Source: Rosa chinensis (taxonomy: Eukaryota; Streptophyta; Magnoliopsida; Rosales; Rosaceae). From it: a stretch of 64,000 nucleotides of DNA. Of this stretch, positions 48,694 to 60,496 are shown in pieces. Both the position numbers and the translations under genes were made by a program. Under the pieces are notes generated by a model that was given only the letters and a program-made list of their open reading frames with translations, searched no databases and had not been told where the DNA came from. Within the stretch, counting starts at the first letter, position 1, and each line of letters begins with the position of its first letter. Location: assembly GCF_002994745.2 (NCBI RefSeq), contig NC_037093.1, forward strand, positions 69,273,510 through 69,337,509. Reading direction: 5' to 3'.

Positions 48694-49334
48694 AAACTAA
48701 TAGGAAAAATTACAGTTTACTATCCTGATGTTTGACCTCAACATCATGTTAGTCCCTCCTCTTTCAATTTCATTAGCAACACCCCGGTGCTCTCAATTTC
48801 CATCAACCGTGCCCAAAATTTTCTCAGGCATCCAAATTGGACATTAAGTGCTAAGCTGGCAGCTACCAACTGATTGAGTGGGCTCACATGAAGAACAAAA
48901 TTCCTATTATGACCCTAATGGGTTCCCATCAGACGTCTCCCCCTTGATAACTTCGATTAACCTAATTTTTTTCTAAACCCAATCTCACTTACACTCTCTC
49001 TGAAATCCGAATAGAGCAACAATCTATTTAGAGCAGAAGCCATAGCAAAGATCCTCACTCCTACTCTTTAACTCTCCACAGAGACAAGGTAACAATAACA
49101 AGTTGAATAAAAAGCATAAAACCCTCCACCCAAATCAGTTTCCAGATTTATTTATTATTATTTTTTTTTTTAACCATTACCTTCACCATGATCCTCAACC
49201 GCCCAACCAGACCCAGATTCCACTACCCATTTCCCCTATTTCTATAAAACCCCTTTCACTTTCGTCCTTCTATGCATCCTAGAGGGCCAAAGTAACCGAC
49301 TTTCTTCACAAAGACGAAGCTGGATTGAACACCC

Positions 49335-49424
49335 AGATGACCGAAAAAGAAGCCCGACGAGGCAAGACGGTGGTTGTCAGTGTCAAGCTAGAGTCGCACA
49401 GCAAGAAGAGGCAATTTCAGTGAC
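49335..49424 (+). pseudogene. Possible captured 5' end of a receptor-like cytoplasmic kinase/USP-domain gene
   Basis: Within MULE family B a short frame begins at an ATG near 49338 and reads MTEKEARRGKTVVVSVKLES, ending at TGA after 28 codons. The GKTVVVSVKLES stretch resembles the first strand of the universal-stress-type domain found at the N-terminus of some plant cytoplasmic kinases. The match is short and from memory. If real, it is a transduplicated exon without the kinase. Confidence 0.35.
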
Positions 49425-49949
49425 TTCATGGCACTTATGAGATCGGTGAATTTCAGCTTGTCTAGGTTGCCTGCATCAGAACCCGACTTTCAACTTTTTT
49501 TGTTTTCAAAACCAGAAACAGCTTGTGAATTTCAACCAAACCCCAAACCAAATTCTACTCAAGATTGTTGCTTTTGTAAGGTATCAAGGATAATTCAAGA
49601 ACACAAACAATTGGTGTGAATGATCTCCCATTTATTGAAACAGCTCTTGGCTTTATAAAGCCTTACATCTAACAAGAATGAGAAATCGCAGCCCACATAG
49701 CACATACTCCACTTAGTGGTTCGGATAACACGAATAATTCAAAAAGCTAAAAAACTCTAACAAACCCTGAAGAATAGGTCTTTATTCCAACAGTCCTAAA
49801 CTCAAGCAACTTCTTCCAACAATCCCTCCCTTGAACTCATTTCCTTTGACAAGCAATTAGTTCAAATCTGGAACAACAACCACGCCCAGTTCCTCACGAA
49901 GTCTCTGAAAAGCTTCCAACTTGAGAGGCTTAGTCATCAGGTCTGCAAG

Positions 49950-52900
49950 CTAGTCTCGAGTGCCACAAAATAATAACTCAACAATTCCATCTTTAGTAAG
50001 ATCCCTAAGAAAATGAAATCTTACCCTTATATGCTTGGAACGGCCATGTAAAACTGGATTTTTGGACAGCTTTATAGTTGAAGCGTTATCACACATTAAC
50101 ACAGTACCTTCTGCCAGCAAATAACCGATCTCTTTCAGTACCCTTCTCATCCAAATAGCCTAGCAGGCACATGCAGCAGCTGCGACAAATTCATCCTCCG
50201 TGGTTGACAAAGTGACTATGGGTTGCTTTCTTGATGACCAAGCTACTGCTCCTCCACACATCATGAACACATAGCCTGAAGTGCTCTTGCTATCCTCCAT
50301 ATCCCCAGCATAATCACTATCAGTAAAACCCACCAAATCACTAGCTCCTCCCTTTTTGTAAAACACGCCATAGTTCACATTCCCTTTTGAATACCTCAAG
50401 ACCCTCTTTGCTGCTGCAAAATGTAGCTGTGTAGGACTTGCCATGAAACGGCTAATGAGACTTACAATGGACATGAGGTTAGGTCGAGTAGCTGTGAGGT
50501 ACATCAGACTTCCCACCATCTGCTTAAACTGAGTTGCATCCACCTTGATGCCATCTTCATCTCTACCAATCTTATGCCCTGGAACAATAGGATTACAAAC
50601 AGAATTGTAACCCTCGACCCCAAATCTACTCAAGACCTCAGCTGCATACTTCCTTTGGCATATAAATACACCATCAGACCTTTGTAGCACCTCAATTCCA
50701 AGAAAGAATCTCATCTTACCTAAGTCTGTCATGTCAAACTCCTTTTTCATAGAACACTTGAACAGACACAACATCTCTTCATCATCACTAGTGAACAAAA
50801 GATCATCAACATAAATGCTCACAATGAGAATTTTACCTCCCTTCCTTTTGACAAAGAGTGTCTGCTCACTGGGACTGCTCTCGAAACCCTCCTTGATGAA
50901 ATAGGACTCTATTCCACTAAACCAAGCCCTAGGTGCTTGTTTTAGTCCGTAAAGAGCCTTTTGCAGCTTGTACACCATCTGCTCACTTCCTTTCTTCTCA
51001 TAACCCTTCGGCTGTTCTACAAAAACATCTTCCTTCAACTCCCTATGTAAGAACTCAGACTTGACATCTAATTGATAGAGTTTCCAGCCTCTTTGAGCTG
51101 CAAAAGCTATGATCATCCTTACTGTATCCATTCTAGCCACAGGTGCATACACTTCTGTATAATCAATTCCATGCTGCTGAGAGTAGCCCTTCACAACCAG
51201 TCTTGCTTTGTATTTGTTGACTTCACCAAGCTCATTTAGCTTGGTTTTGTAAATCCATTTCACTCCTATTTTCTTAGCTCCAGTAGGTACTTCCACTAAG
51301 TGCCAGGTCTGATTTCTTTCGATGGACTTGATTTCTTCATCCATAGCCAGCCTCCATTTCGAGCTCTTGACAGCTTCCTCAAAGCTTGTAGGATCTGATG
51401 ACATCATAAGTGCCATGTTTTCTTCATCTTCTTCTCACAAACCTTCACCGGAAGTGTAGTCTGGCGTCCACACAGGAGGACGTCGATTTATGCCCTCCCT
51501 TGCTATCACATCCTCTTCAGCAGCTGGTGAATCATTCTCAGTTCCATCCATAACTTCCACTGCTTCTTCTTCTTCATCTGTGTTCCCTATTGCTTCTTCT
51601 TCTTCATCTGCATTCCTTTCAATGTTGTCTCCCCATTCTAGTTCCATCAACTGCTCTTCTTCATAGCTAGCATCCCAATCCCACACACGATCTTCTTCAA
51701 AGACCACATCACAACTTACAATAATCTTTTTGGCAATTGGATCAAACATTTTGTACCCTTTGGATTCATCACTAACCCCAAGTAGTACGCAGCTCACACT
51801 TTTATCTTCAAGCTTGGTTCTCCTAGCATTTGGAATGTGAACATGTCCCACACATCCAAACACTCGAAAATACTCCACTGATGGCTTCTCTCCGCTCCAT
51901 GCCTCCTTTGGGGTCATGTCCTTCACAGCTAAGGTAGGTGATCAATTCAAAACATGAATTGTCCACCGAACTACCTCTGGCCAGAAAAACATAGGTACTT
52001 TCTTCTCTGACAACATAGCTCTCACCAAGTTCATCACAGTACGATTCTTGCACTCAGCCACTCTATTTTGTTGTGGAGTGTACGCTGTGGTCAATTGACT
52101 CTTCACCCCATGTTGCTTACAGAAATCATTGAACTCTGCAAAGTTAAACTCTCCTCCTCTATCTGTCCTCAAGCACTTAATAGGCATTCCAATTTCTTTT
52201 TCCACAAGTATCTTGAAACGCTTAAAGTGGTAGAATGTTTCTGACTTCTCTAATAGAAAGTAAATCCATGCCTTTCTAGAAAAGTCATCTATAAAACACA
52301 ATAAGTACCTCTTCTGGCTGTTTGAAGCTGGTGTGATAGGGCCGCAAATATTTGCATGAACTAGTTTCAGTCTCTCAGTTGCTCTCCATTGACTCTTTTT
52401 GGGAATTGGAGTCTGATGCTGCTTGCCCTTCATACATGCCTCGCAAGTGACACTTGAAGCTACAATTTGTGGCAATCCAACCACCATTTTCTTGTATTGC
52501 AAGGTACGCAGACCTTTGTAGCTAAGATGGCCATAACGATGGTGCCAGAGCTTTGACTGGTTCGTAGTGCTAATTTGGAGACACCTTTCTTCCTCTGCCT
52601 TGACAGGTGTTCAGCTAGCAAAACAAACATTCTGTTTGCACTCATGATGGACTCCGCCATTTTTCCTCTCTATGGATGATAAACACTGCACACACCATCC
52701 TTAAACAACATTGCCAATCCCTTTTCCTGAAGTTGCCCCACGCTCAAGAGGTTGTTCTTGAGCTCAGGTACACAATACACATCACCAATGACATAGCTAA
52801 TTCCTTTCAAAACCAACTTCACAACTCCCTTTCCAATAACCTTCATTCTAGTATTGTTTCCAAGCTTGACAGTATGTGAAAATGTTGTATCCAAACTTGT

Positions 52901-52954
52901 AAACATACCTTGATTCCCACACATCACTTCTCTTTGCTTCATGTAGCTCCACAT
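49950..52954 (-). pseudogene. Copia pol remnants (protease region, integrase, RT, RNase H)
   Basis: Several blocks separated by stops: a protease-region block at 52670-52954, integrase at 51942-52502 (RTDRGGEF, and AYTPQQNRVAE in place of the usual PQQNGVAE), an integrase tail at 51435-51926, and RT/RNase H at 50160-51416 with the catalytic YVDDLL (about 50800-50820). RNase H is cut by TAG before AIWMRR and by another TAG near 49948. The expected aspartic protease motif (DSG) is missing: the sequence jumps from EAKRSDVW to CGNQGMF. Most stops are explained by single C-to-T changes of Gln or Arg codons. Confidence 0.85.
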
Positions 52955-53150
52955 ATGCCATCAACAACAGCTCATCTTCCTCTTCTAACTCTGCATAATT
53001 GGCCTCCTTGTTCCACTTTGGACATTCATATTGAAAATGTCCTAAGTTGTGACACTTATAACATTCAACAGTTGCTTTGTTGAAAGTTGTTCTTCCTCTT
53101 CCTTGTCCCCTGCCTCTGGGAGGTGTTCTTCCTCTGCCTCTTGTTCCAGT

Positions 53151-53801
53151 CTAGTCCTTTACCTTCAAAACTTGGTCCTCATCCTCATTGCTCACCCTTC
53201 GAAACTTCTGTTCATGCACCACCGACGAACTCTGCAATTCATCGATGGACATGTTGTCAGTATCCTTTGATTCTTCGATGGACACTATAACATATGTGAA
53301 CCTCTCAGTTAGGGTTCGTAGGATCTTCTCAACAATCTTTGAGTCAGGCATATCTTCTCCATTGTTCCTCATCTTGTTGGTGACCGTCATCACTCTTGCA
53401 AAATATTCAGTGATGGTTTCATCCTTCTTCATCGCTAGAACCTCAAACTCTCTTCTTAGTGAGTTAAGAAGAGATCTCTTTACCCTGATATTTCCTCCAA
53501 ACTTCCGCTTCATCGAGTCCCAAACAATCTTGGCTGTGCGACGGTCCAAGATTTGTTTGAATACAGTTTGATCAAGTGCCTGGAAGAGATAATGCTTGAC
53601 TTGGTGATCCTTTGTTCTGGCATCTTCAAGTTGTGTCTGCTGCGCCTCAGTCAGCATCGTCCCTGCTCTTGGCTCTTCAAAGCCATTCTCCACCAAGCTC
53701 CAAAGACCCTTTGCCCTAACCAAATTCTCCATCAGTTCACTCCAGCGGTCATAATGACCATCGAAGTGAGGGATCTTCGTCAAAGTCTTGTCTTCACTCA
53801 T
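53151..53801 (-). pseudogene. Copia gag fragment
   Basis: 216 codons of typical Copia gag (IPHFDGHYDRWSELMENL, then FARVMTVTNKMRNNGEDMPD). It ends at an in-frame TAG where relatives have a glutamine codon. Beyond the stop the same frame continues into an RGRG-rich stretch and the CCHC zinc knuckle (CYKCHNLGHFQYEC, about 53015-53065). The gag ORF is therefore truncated just before its nucleic-acid-binding part. Confidence 0.85.
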
Positions 53802-55130
53802 TCTCTCAGTGTTTGATCACTCAAAGACTGCTGCTTTCTTTTCTACAAGCCCAGTGGGGGCTCTGATACCAATTATAAGGTATCAAGGATAATTCAAGAA
53901 CACAAACAATTGGTGTGAATGATCTCCCATTTATTGAAACAGCTCTTGGCTTTATAAAGCCTTACATCTAACAAGAATGAGAAATCGCAGCCCACATAGC
54001 ACATACTCCACTTAGTGGTTCGGATAACACGAATAATTCAAAAAGCTAAAACAACTCTAACAAACCCTGAAGAATAGGTCTTTATTCCAACAGTCCTAAA
54101 CTCAAGCAACTTCTTCCAACAGCTTTCAATCCCAAAACACAAACCAAAACAAAATGCTGCATTCATATGAAGATGAGAAAATCAAACAACAAAATTCTTG
54201 AAACAAAAATTTGCCAATATTGGAGTCCAATCCAATCCTCAAAATCCCAAAACCCATAACCAGAAAGCTCAAAATTGAATTAAGAAAGAGAGAAAGAGCA
54301 ACATACCTACATACACCCATCTAGCCTTCACCGCCATCGCAGCCCCGCCGTTAATGCCTTTCCGCTCGTTAGACCTAAGATGACGACCCCCGTTGGCCAT
54401 ATACCAGATCTGGTAGGAGTTTGGCACCACCGATCGACACAAATTGGATTGATCACTCCATGGTAGAAGGATCTCCGATCCAATCTTCCCTTCGCCCGTG
54501 CGGCTTGCTGCTCAATGGAGCCTTAGCCCTGATACCGATCCAAACCTGACACCGATCCATTTGAAAAACAATACAGATCGATCCAGTGCACCATGGCCGC
54601 CCCGTTTCAATCCCGACACTGGTCCCCTTTGCAGTCGCAGCGCCCTTCCCCTCCATCCTCACTAGGAATTTTGAGCATGGAATCCCAACATTGATCCAAC
54701 TGGAATCCCAACAATTGAGCCTCGAATTTCAGCTGTTACGAGTTTTGGGTACTTTTTTTTTTTGCTGTTACAAGTTTTGGGAGAAAAATTATGCGAAATG
54801 TCGAATTTAGCACTTAGGCAGCAGTTTGTCAGTGCCAGCTCAGCACTTAACGTCCAATTTGGATGCCTGAAAAAAATTTGGGCACAGTTAACGGAAATTG
54901 AGAGCACGGGGGTGTTGCTGATAAATTGAAAGAGGAGGGACTAACATGATGTCGAGGTCAAACATCAAGGTAGTAAACTTAAATTTTTCCAAACTAATAT
55001 AAATTGAGGAGTGAAATCCACACTTCATGCTTCTTTTGTTGATAACTTAAAAAAATTTTCTTTACTAACTTAAATTTTATATTTTTATAAGAATTTTGGC
55101 CAAACAAGAAAAGTGGGAGTGTGGATTTCA

Positions 55131-56436
55131 GAGCATCTTTAGCAAACTCTCTATTTTGGCTCCTTAGCTATTTTGGAGAGCATGTTTAGCGTTTTAGATA
55201 TTTTAGCAGCTGCACCAGACTCCTAAGGAAAATGCTTTGGATCCCAAAATTCTATACAAAAAAACCATCCCAAATGACATGGCATTGACCACATCTCATA
55301 TTTTATTTTTTTATTTAGAATATATATTTAAATTAGTTTATTCATCTCTAAGATATTAGAAAACATAAAAAGAAAAATACGGTAAAGTTAATCAATCAAA
55401 CAAAGCGCGCAAACTCATGTCTTGATAAACCCTAAAAAATCCAATACTTGTCCTCCATATATCGCAACCACCTATCCACCACCCAGTAAATTCTTTGTTC
55501 TATTGTTTTAAAAAAAAAAAAAAAGTAAATTGTTTGTTCTCTCTTTTAATTTCTGGAACCAATCCAATGGATTCAAAACAAGTTGGCTAAATTAACTTCT
55601 GGCACTGACAAAGATAAAAGTTGGCTAAATAAGTTGTATTTGCTGACAAAGATATGTTCTTTGGGATGATGAAAAGCACTGACAAAAATAAGATTATCAC
55701 AGTGCAAAGATAATCTTAATCTCTTAATAAGAGCTAACTCACAGTTTTTCATCACAATCCCTTGTGATTATGATTTGCAAAGCCAATTTATGCCTTGTAG
55801 TTCCTATATTCATAATCATCTTCTTATTTTTGGATTTTCATACGCAACACGTTCATTTTTTTTATTCAAATCAGAGATGAGTTTTCATTTCTTGGGTGCC
55901 AGATTTTGCGCCAAAGAGATGAGGATGGTGGTATATGAGAATATTCCTGGTGTTTGAAGATCAATTTTTGGGATTACAAGGAAACATTATTTTTCTCATT
56001 TTTTTCTTAAAAAATATAATATCAGTTAATTACATACATGGTGGAAACTATAAAATAAAAATTAATTGACATAATTACATGTTGAAAATTACTACGGATG
56101 AGGTTGGGATAAGAATTTAGTATAATATTTTGGTGTCTCTAGCACTACTCGACTCCTAAATGGCTCTCCATTATAACTTTTAGTTATCTCGCTCCTAAAT
56201 ATAGAAAACGAGATGAGGCTCTCTATAATTTAAAACATTCATTTCGAGTTACTTAATGTAATTTATAAATACATTTAAACTATTTAATCTTCATTTAAAA
56301 AATAATATAAATTCAAAACTAGCTAAAGTAGTGAGTACTAATGCAGACGTATTTATAAAGTGGCTAGCCAAAATGATTTTTTAGCTACTTTGGCTAAAAT
56401 TTGACTCAAAAATGGCTAGCATTGCTAAAGATGCTC
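55131..56436. mobile_element. PIF/Harbinger (Tourist-like) non-autonomous element
   Basis: Inverted ends GAGCATCTTTAGCAA (left) and TTGCTAAAGATGCTC (right) are flanked by the trinucleotide TCA at 55128-55130 and 56437-56439. GAGCATCT-type termini with a 3-bp target duplication are typical of plant PIF/Harbinger elements. The subterminal parts also mirror each other (CTATTTTGGCT against AGCCAAAAT). At 1.3 kb it is long for a MITE and has no transposase ORF. Confidence 0.8.
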
Positions 56437-56656
56437 TCACTCCCCTATAAATTTTGTATCCCATAAAGTGTTCTTCTTCAGGTATTACCAAGAATAAATT
56501 GAAAAATGAAAGGAAAAAAAATAAGAAAATAAAAATAAAGAAAACATTTTGGCTACTTGTAATACCTGCTTGTAATACTTGGTAGCCTACTTGTTGGTAA
56601 ATCAAATTGTAATACCTGCTCCCCCTAGTAATTGGAACTCTTGGGTATATCTAATA

Positions 56657-57773
56657 GGGGAAATGATCATTTACCCAATTTTGGGGTTAATTAATCCCAC
56701 TTACCCAAACACTCTAAGAGATCATTTCCCTAATACCCAATTATGTATTTTTTTTTATTCCTTTTTATTTATTTTTGGGACAATTTTGCCCTCTGCATCT
56801 TTGTCACTTAGAGAGAGAAGTCATTGCAGGCCTTGCCGGACTCCCGTGACCAGTGGCTAGCTGCGGACTCCGGTGACCGGTGACCGGATTCCGTCGTCTG
56901 ATTTTATTGCCCCCTAATAATACCCTGTAATCATATTATTGTCCCCCAATAATCATATTATTGCCCCCCATACTCATATTATTGCCCCTCCAATAATCAT
57001 ATTATTGCCCCCCAAAAATCATATTATTGCTCCATAAATTTTTTTTCTATTTTCCTTTTTCTTTCCTTCTGGGCATTCTGCCCCAATTTTGCCAAATAAA
57101 AATAAAAATTGATCACAGATCCATGAGCTTCAGATCTCCACACTCTCCATCTTCACCAAGCAAACCGAGCTCCAGACCTCAGTCTCATCTCCACAAGCTT
57201 ATTGCCCTCGAGAATCTCCCCATCTTCCACTGCCGCGCCGGCAACGAGAACGCCGTCGACTGGCCCACCGCCATCGAGCACTACTTACCCTACTTCGACA
57301 TCCCCGCCGCCGACCGAGTCAAGATCGTGGCCACTCGCTTGTGCGGAGACCCGAGCCCCTGGATGTGCTGGTATGAGTCTCGGTACCCAGCGAGTACGCC
57401 GTGGTTGATTTTCAGGTATGAGTTTCTGAGGTTTTCCCAGCTGGAGACGCTCATCGCCGCCGTGTGCAATTTGGAGCAGAGGAGGTTGGTGAAGGAGTAT
57501 GAGGTGGAGTTTCTAAGGCTGGCTGCCGAAGGTGGGGATCTCAGAGCCGTGGTTGAACAATACACACACACATAGAGTCTGGGAGGAGAGAGAGGCTGAG
57601 GGAAGTCGAGAGAGAGAGAGAAAGAGAGAGAAAGAGTATGAGGGGAGTAGTTGTTAATTAAAATGAGGGCAATATTGTCAATAGATGTTAGATTGGGTAA
57701 ATGGGAGTAAAAAACTCTTAGTGGAGTAAGTGAACAATTTTTAGACTAAAATTGGATAAGTGGTCACGGCCCT
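56657..57773. mobile_element. MULE family A, short member carrying a gag-like ORF
   Basis: The 9-bp target duplication TATCTAATA is at 56648-56656 and 57774-57782. The terminal regions closely match those of the element at 12847-17118, both outer ends and inner features: CTTACCCAAACACTCTAAGAG, TTTTTGGGACAATTTTGCCC, the ACTCCGGTGACCGGTGACCGG block and the CATATTATTGCCCCCC repeats. The internal cargo differs: the KH fragment is absent and a gag-like ORF is present. The two copies therefore share an exchangeable middle between conserved ends. Confidence 0.92.
57123..57575 (+). CDS. Gag-like ORF carried inside a MULE
   Basis: An uninterrupted 150-codon ORF starts at ATG 57123; an in-frame upstream ATG at 57027 is less likely because its product begins in low-complexity, AT-rich DNA. 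After a Ser/Pro-rich start it reads ALENLPIFHCRAGNENAVDW, then EHYLPYFDIP, RVKIVATRLCGDPSPWMCWY and FRYEFLRFS. This is the pattern of the retrotransposon gag/capsid N-terminal region (Ty3-type or domesticated gag-like plant proteins). The region is GC-rich with a codon bias unlike the flanks. It stops at TAG after EQYTHT, far short of a full gag. Whether it is expressed is unknown; it could be a captured exon or a leftover of a retrotransposon gene. Confidence 0.55.
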   Translation: MSFRSPHSPSSPSKPSSRPQSHLHKLIALENLPIFHCRAGNENAVDWPTAIEHYLPYFDIPAADRVKIVATRLCGDPSPWMCWYESRYPASTPWLIFRYEFLRFSQLETLIAAVCNLEQRRLVKEYEVEFLRLAAEGGDLRAVVEQYTHT

Positions 57774-57782
57774 TATCTAATA

Positions 57783-58090
57783 CCTAATCCTCTTAGGTAA
57801 TTTAAATGTTCATGATTTTGATGTGGGGTCCCCCTTTTATTTTGTATTAGTAAACGAGGACGAAAACATGTATTAGAGTCCTCTTAGGTTGAACTCTTGT
57901 AATAATAAGGCTTGATTTTGGTATGAGGTTTATGTTTATTTCAAAGTGTATGTGTGTGTGTGTGTGTGTTTTTTTTTTTTTAAAGAATATTGATTTTATT
58001 ATATGTAATAGCCATTTGCAAAGGTTTACCATGTATTTGAATAGAAAATAGCCATTTGCAAGTGTACCTACATGTACGTTTGCAAGCATA
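57783..58090. other. Intergenic, with a GT microsatellite
   Basis: AT-rich DNA containing (TG)n at about 57948-57970 followed by a T-run. A roughly 37-bp phrase (GCAAAGGTTTACCATGTATT) appears near 58018 and again in altered form near 58585, on either side of the LTR-like segment. It may be part of the displaced target region. No gene. Confidence 0.4.
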
Positions 58091-58094
58091 ATTA

Positions 58095-58585
58095 GCTATA
58101 ATGAGCCACGCTCATTGCACCGCCAGAGGTACCAACTCCCACCAAAGGAGTGACATACCAAAGCACGGCCAGGCGGGCTACCGCATGAGCCCGCCTGAGC
58201 CCCGGATCGCCCCCAGGTCACTGCTGACGCGCCGCCACGCGCCGCGCCAAGATAGCATCAGAAGCTCAGGACGCTGGGAATCAAAGCACATCAGTCCCAC
58301 ATCGAAAACAAGAAGAAGATCAGTCTTCTCCTCACTTATAAAAGGTCATCTCCTCTCTCCTCATTAATTACGCATTTACTACTCATTTATTGTTATGCTG
58401 CCTATATGCATTGACTGACTTAGGCATCAGAGAAGTGAAGACCGCCCAGCGCGGTTTCCCTCTGACGCCCTGTCTCTCGTGTGACAGCTAGCGGAGGCCA
58501 TCAAATCCTCAGAGTAGTGGTCCGCCCATCGGACCTGCGTTAAACAAGAGATCGGCTACCGCCGGACTTTTGGCATTAAAAGCAA
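58095..58585 (+). mobile_element. LTR-like segment (solo LTR or TRIM fragment)
   Basis: A GC-richer island with the anatomy of a plant LTR: CCCACATCG, a TATA box (CTTATAAAAGG near 58337), then CATTGACTGACTTAGGCATC and TCTCTCGTGTGACAG, ending near TTTTGGCATTAA, which resembles the Gypsy primer-site edge. Precise ends and a target duplication could not be fixed, and no coding region accompanies it. Confidence 0.5.
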
Positions 58586-59338
58586 GGGTCTACCATGTAC
58601 TTGAATAGAAAACGGACAAGAATATCGAACTCTATCAAGTAAATGTAAACTCATTACAAATTTGTTTTGAGCTCGCTATAGCAGCGAATTTATAGTACAA
58701 AAAACAACTCCGTGTGTTCTAGGGCAAAAACATCTTCTAGCCTCCCATTAGCCAATCAAGCAATTGTGGTACCAACATAATGTCACTTCCTAGCAACCCA
58801 AATTTGAGTCCAGGCCCAAAGGCCTAAGCCTAAACTGAGGAAACTGAGCAGAGGCCCTAGTCCGCTTTTGCCACTTCATCGCCATCGCCTGCAAAATTTT
58901 CTGTGGCCGGCCCTTCCAGCACGACATCAGTTCATCAATATCCGGCCAAAATCAACAATGGGATCGGCACACCAGCGATCAGAGCAGCACTAGCAAAATC
59001 AACCCAAGCAAATATCTAACCCAATGACAATCTGTTATCTTCCAACCCGCCACAGAATGTCTATCACACTAAGAAAACTCGGAATCAGTCTGACCTTCTA
59101 CGCCACCAATCAATGCTGAACTCTATACCCAGTGTAAACACGACTCACGACCAGCCTCACCGGAGCCAGAAAGACAACAATCGAAAATAGTTCCGCCGCC
59201 GCGCTTTGCTCAAAACTTAAGGCTCTGCTTTTTAGATAGATAGCTAAAAGCTCTCTATCTACTGTTTGACTGCTAAATAATGTTATACACGTTCTACATC
59301 TTGTCTATTCAAGTGTGTTAAAACATCGATCTCGAACA
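58586..59338. other. No gene recognised
   Basis: A mixed segment. 58586-58760 is AT-rich; 58780-59210 is C-rich, with short ORFs of no family, possibly retroposon-derived; then AT-rich again up to the target duplication at 59339. Confidence 0.4.
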
Positions 59339-59353
59339 AATTTTCTAAATATT

Positions 59354-60496
59354 TTTTTTTTAAGAGAAGAGGTCAGCCTATTATATATATTCAGCAAGCA
59401 GTACAAAAACAAAACACCCATATGGGGTCGACAGAAAGAATCGTTCCTTAGGGAACCCTAAAACCTATTCTAAAACAAGAATTAGACCCAGGAAGTACAC
59501 CTACCTTTTCGAAAGTCCACGCACCATTATTCCAAACAAAAATTAAAATCCTCCGAAGCTATAATAAGTAAAATGATTCTCAGAGAACTTGATCTTTGAG
59601 ACCTGATAAAAAATTAAAAACTAGGAGTGGAAAAAGACAAGTCAACTTCCATCCCCTCCAAAATAATGCATGCCCAGCAGGCCCACCAGCCCAAAGATGA
59701 GAAACCCAAATAGGGACTCCCAACTAAGGCCAGACCTAGGCCCAAGACAACCATTCAACACAAGCCCTTGAAGAGTTACTGCCAACTTGAAAGCCTCCGC
59801 CGCCGCCTCCATCTTGATCACCGCCGCAGTCACCTCGAACGCCGTGATCAACACTAAACCTGCCTCCGGAACTAGAGTCACCGCTCCAGCCTCCAAAACC
59901 AGACGATGCAACCTAAAACATGTCCCTGCACTCACGAACATTGTCGCCGTCCCGAGTGGAAGACCACGACCAATTTCCACCGTCATCATCTGACAACCAA
60001 ACACCCCTGGACGCCGGCGACCAATCTGCCCCACGAATCCAACCTCCTCCAGGCCACCCAAACTGAGGACCAAAGGTCTGATGCCAATCCAAGACCAGAT
60101 CAACCTTCATATCGTTATCCCGACCATCACTGATCGGAAACACATGCAGAGCAAAAAGGCCGCAACCTACGACCACGCCATTTACACCATCCCCATCAAA
60201 GGGAGAAACGATGCAACGCGCAAACCAGGTACCCTTAGCAGCAATGGATGAATCAGAACCCAAAGGAAAAGGCACTAGTTGCGATCCCAACCATGATCTA
60301 AAGCCATCGGTGCATGATATAGAGGAAGAACTCGAAGAAGAAAACACGGCAGAAGCCGACTTAGGTTTACCCAACATCTATGAGGATGGTGGGACAGTGC
60401 TCCATCGAGGATGGAGGAAGGTGCAGAGACGCCGACGCTCTCCCAAACCTAGCAGAGCTGTGCTAGGTCCCATTTTAATTATAAAGATATCTTCAT
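59354..60496 (-). mobile_element. Poly-A retroposon inserted in antisense
   Basis: A perfect 15-bp target duplication, AATTTTCTAAATATT, flanks it at 59339-59353 and 60497-60511. The plus-strand left edge is a T-run, which is the poly-A tail of a minus-strand retroposon. The body has open stretches on both strands (for example 59913-60377 minus and 60211-60498 plus, ending in an Arg-rich QRRRRSPKPSR). I see no reverse transcriptase. It is either a 5'-truncated LINE or a non-autonomous derivative. Confidence 0.8.

Larger units (their letters stand above)
49575..54121 (-). mobile_element. Ty1/Copia retrotransposon, young but coding-defective
   Basis: LTRs lie at 49575-49821 and 53874-54121 (247 and 248 bp), differing by one substitution and one 1-bp indel as far as I can see. 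The target duplication GCTTT is at 49570-49574 and 54122-54126. In minus orientation the 5' LTR is followed by TTGGTATCAGAGCCCCCAC, an initiator-Met tRNA primer site, and the 3' LTR is preceded by a purine tract (AAGGGAGGGAT). The order gag, protease region, integrase, RT, RNase H is that of Copia. The frame is broken at many points, so no full polyprotein can be made. It interrupts MULE family B. Confidence 0.96.
48703..54990. mobile_element. Mutator-like transposon (family B) with a nested Copia element
   Basis: A perfect 9-bp target duplication, AAACTAATA, flanks it at 48694-48702 and 54991-54999. Its terminal inverted repeats exceed 140 bp: both ends read inward as GGAAAAATTACAGTTTACTA-like, then GATGTTTGACCTC, ATGTTAGTCCCTCCTCTTTC, CAGGCATCCAAATTGGAC. 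These termini are unrelated to MULE family A. Once the 4.5-kb Copia insertion is removed, about 1.7 kb remain, without transposase, so the element is non-autonomous. The internal left part appears to contain captured host sequence (about 49330-49420). Confidence 0.92.

Noticed and set aside
58095..58585. Cassandra-type TRIM with embedded 5S RNA
   Set aside because: I looked for the 5S internal promoter wording and did not see it; the LTR-like features fit another TRIM or Gypsy LTR.
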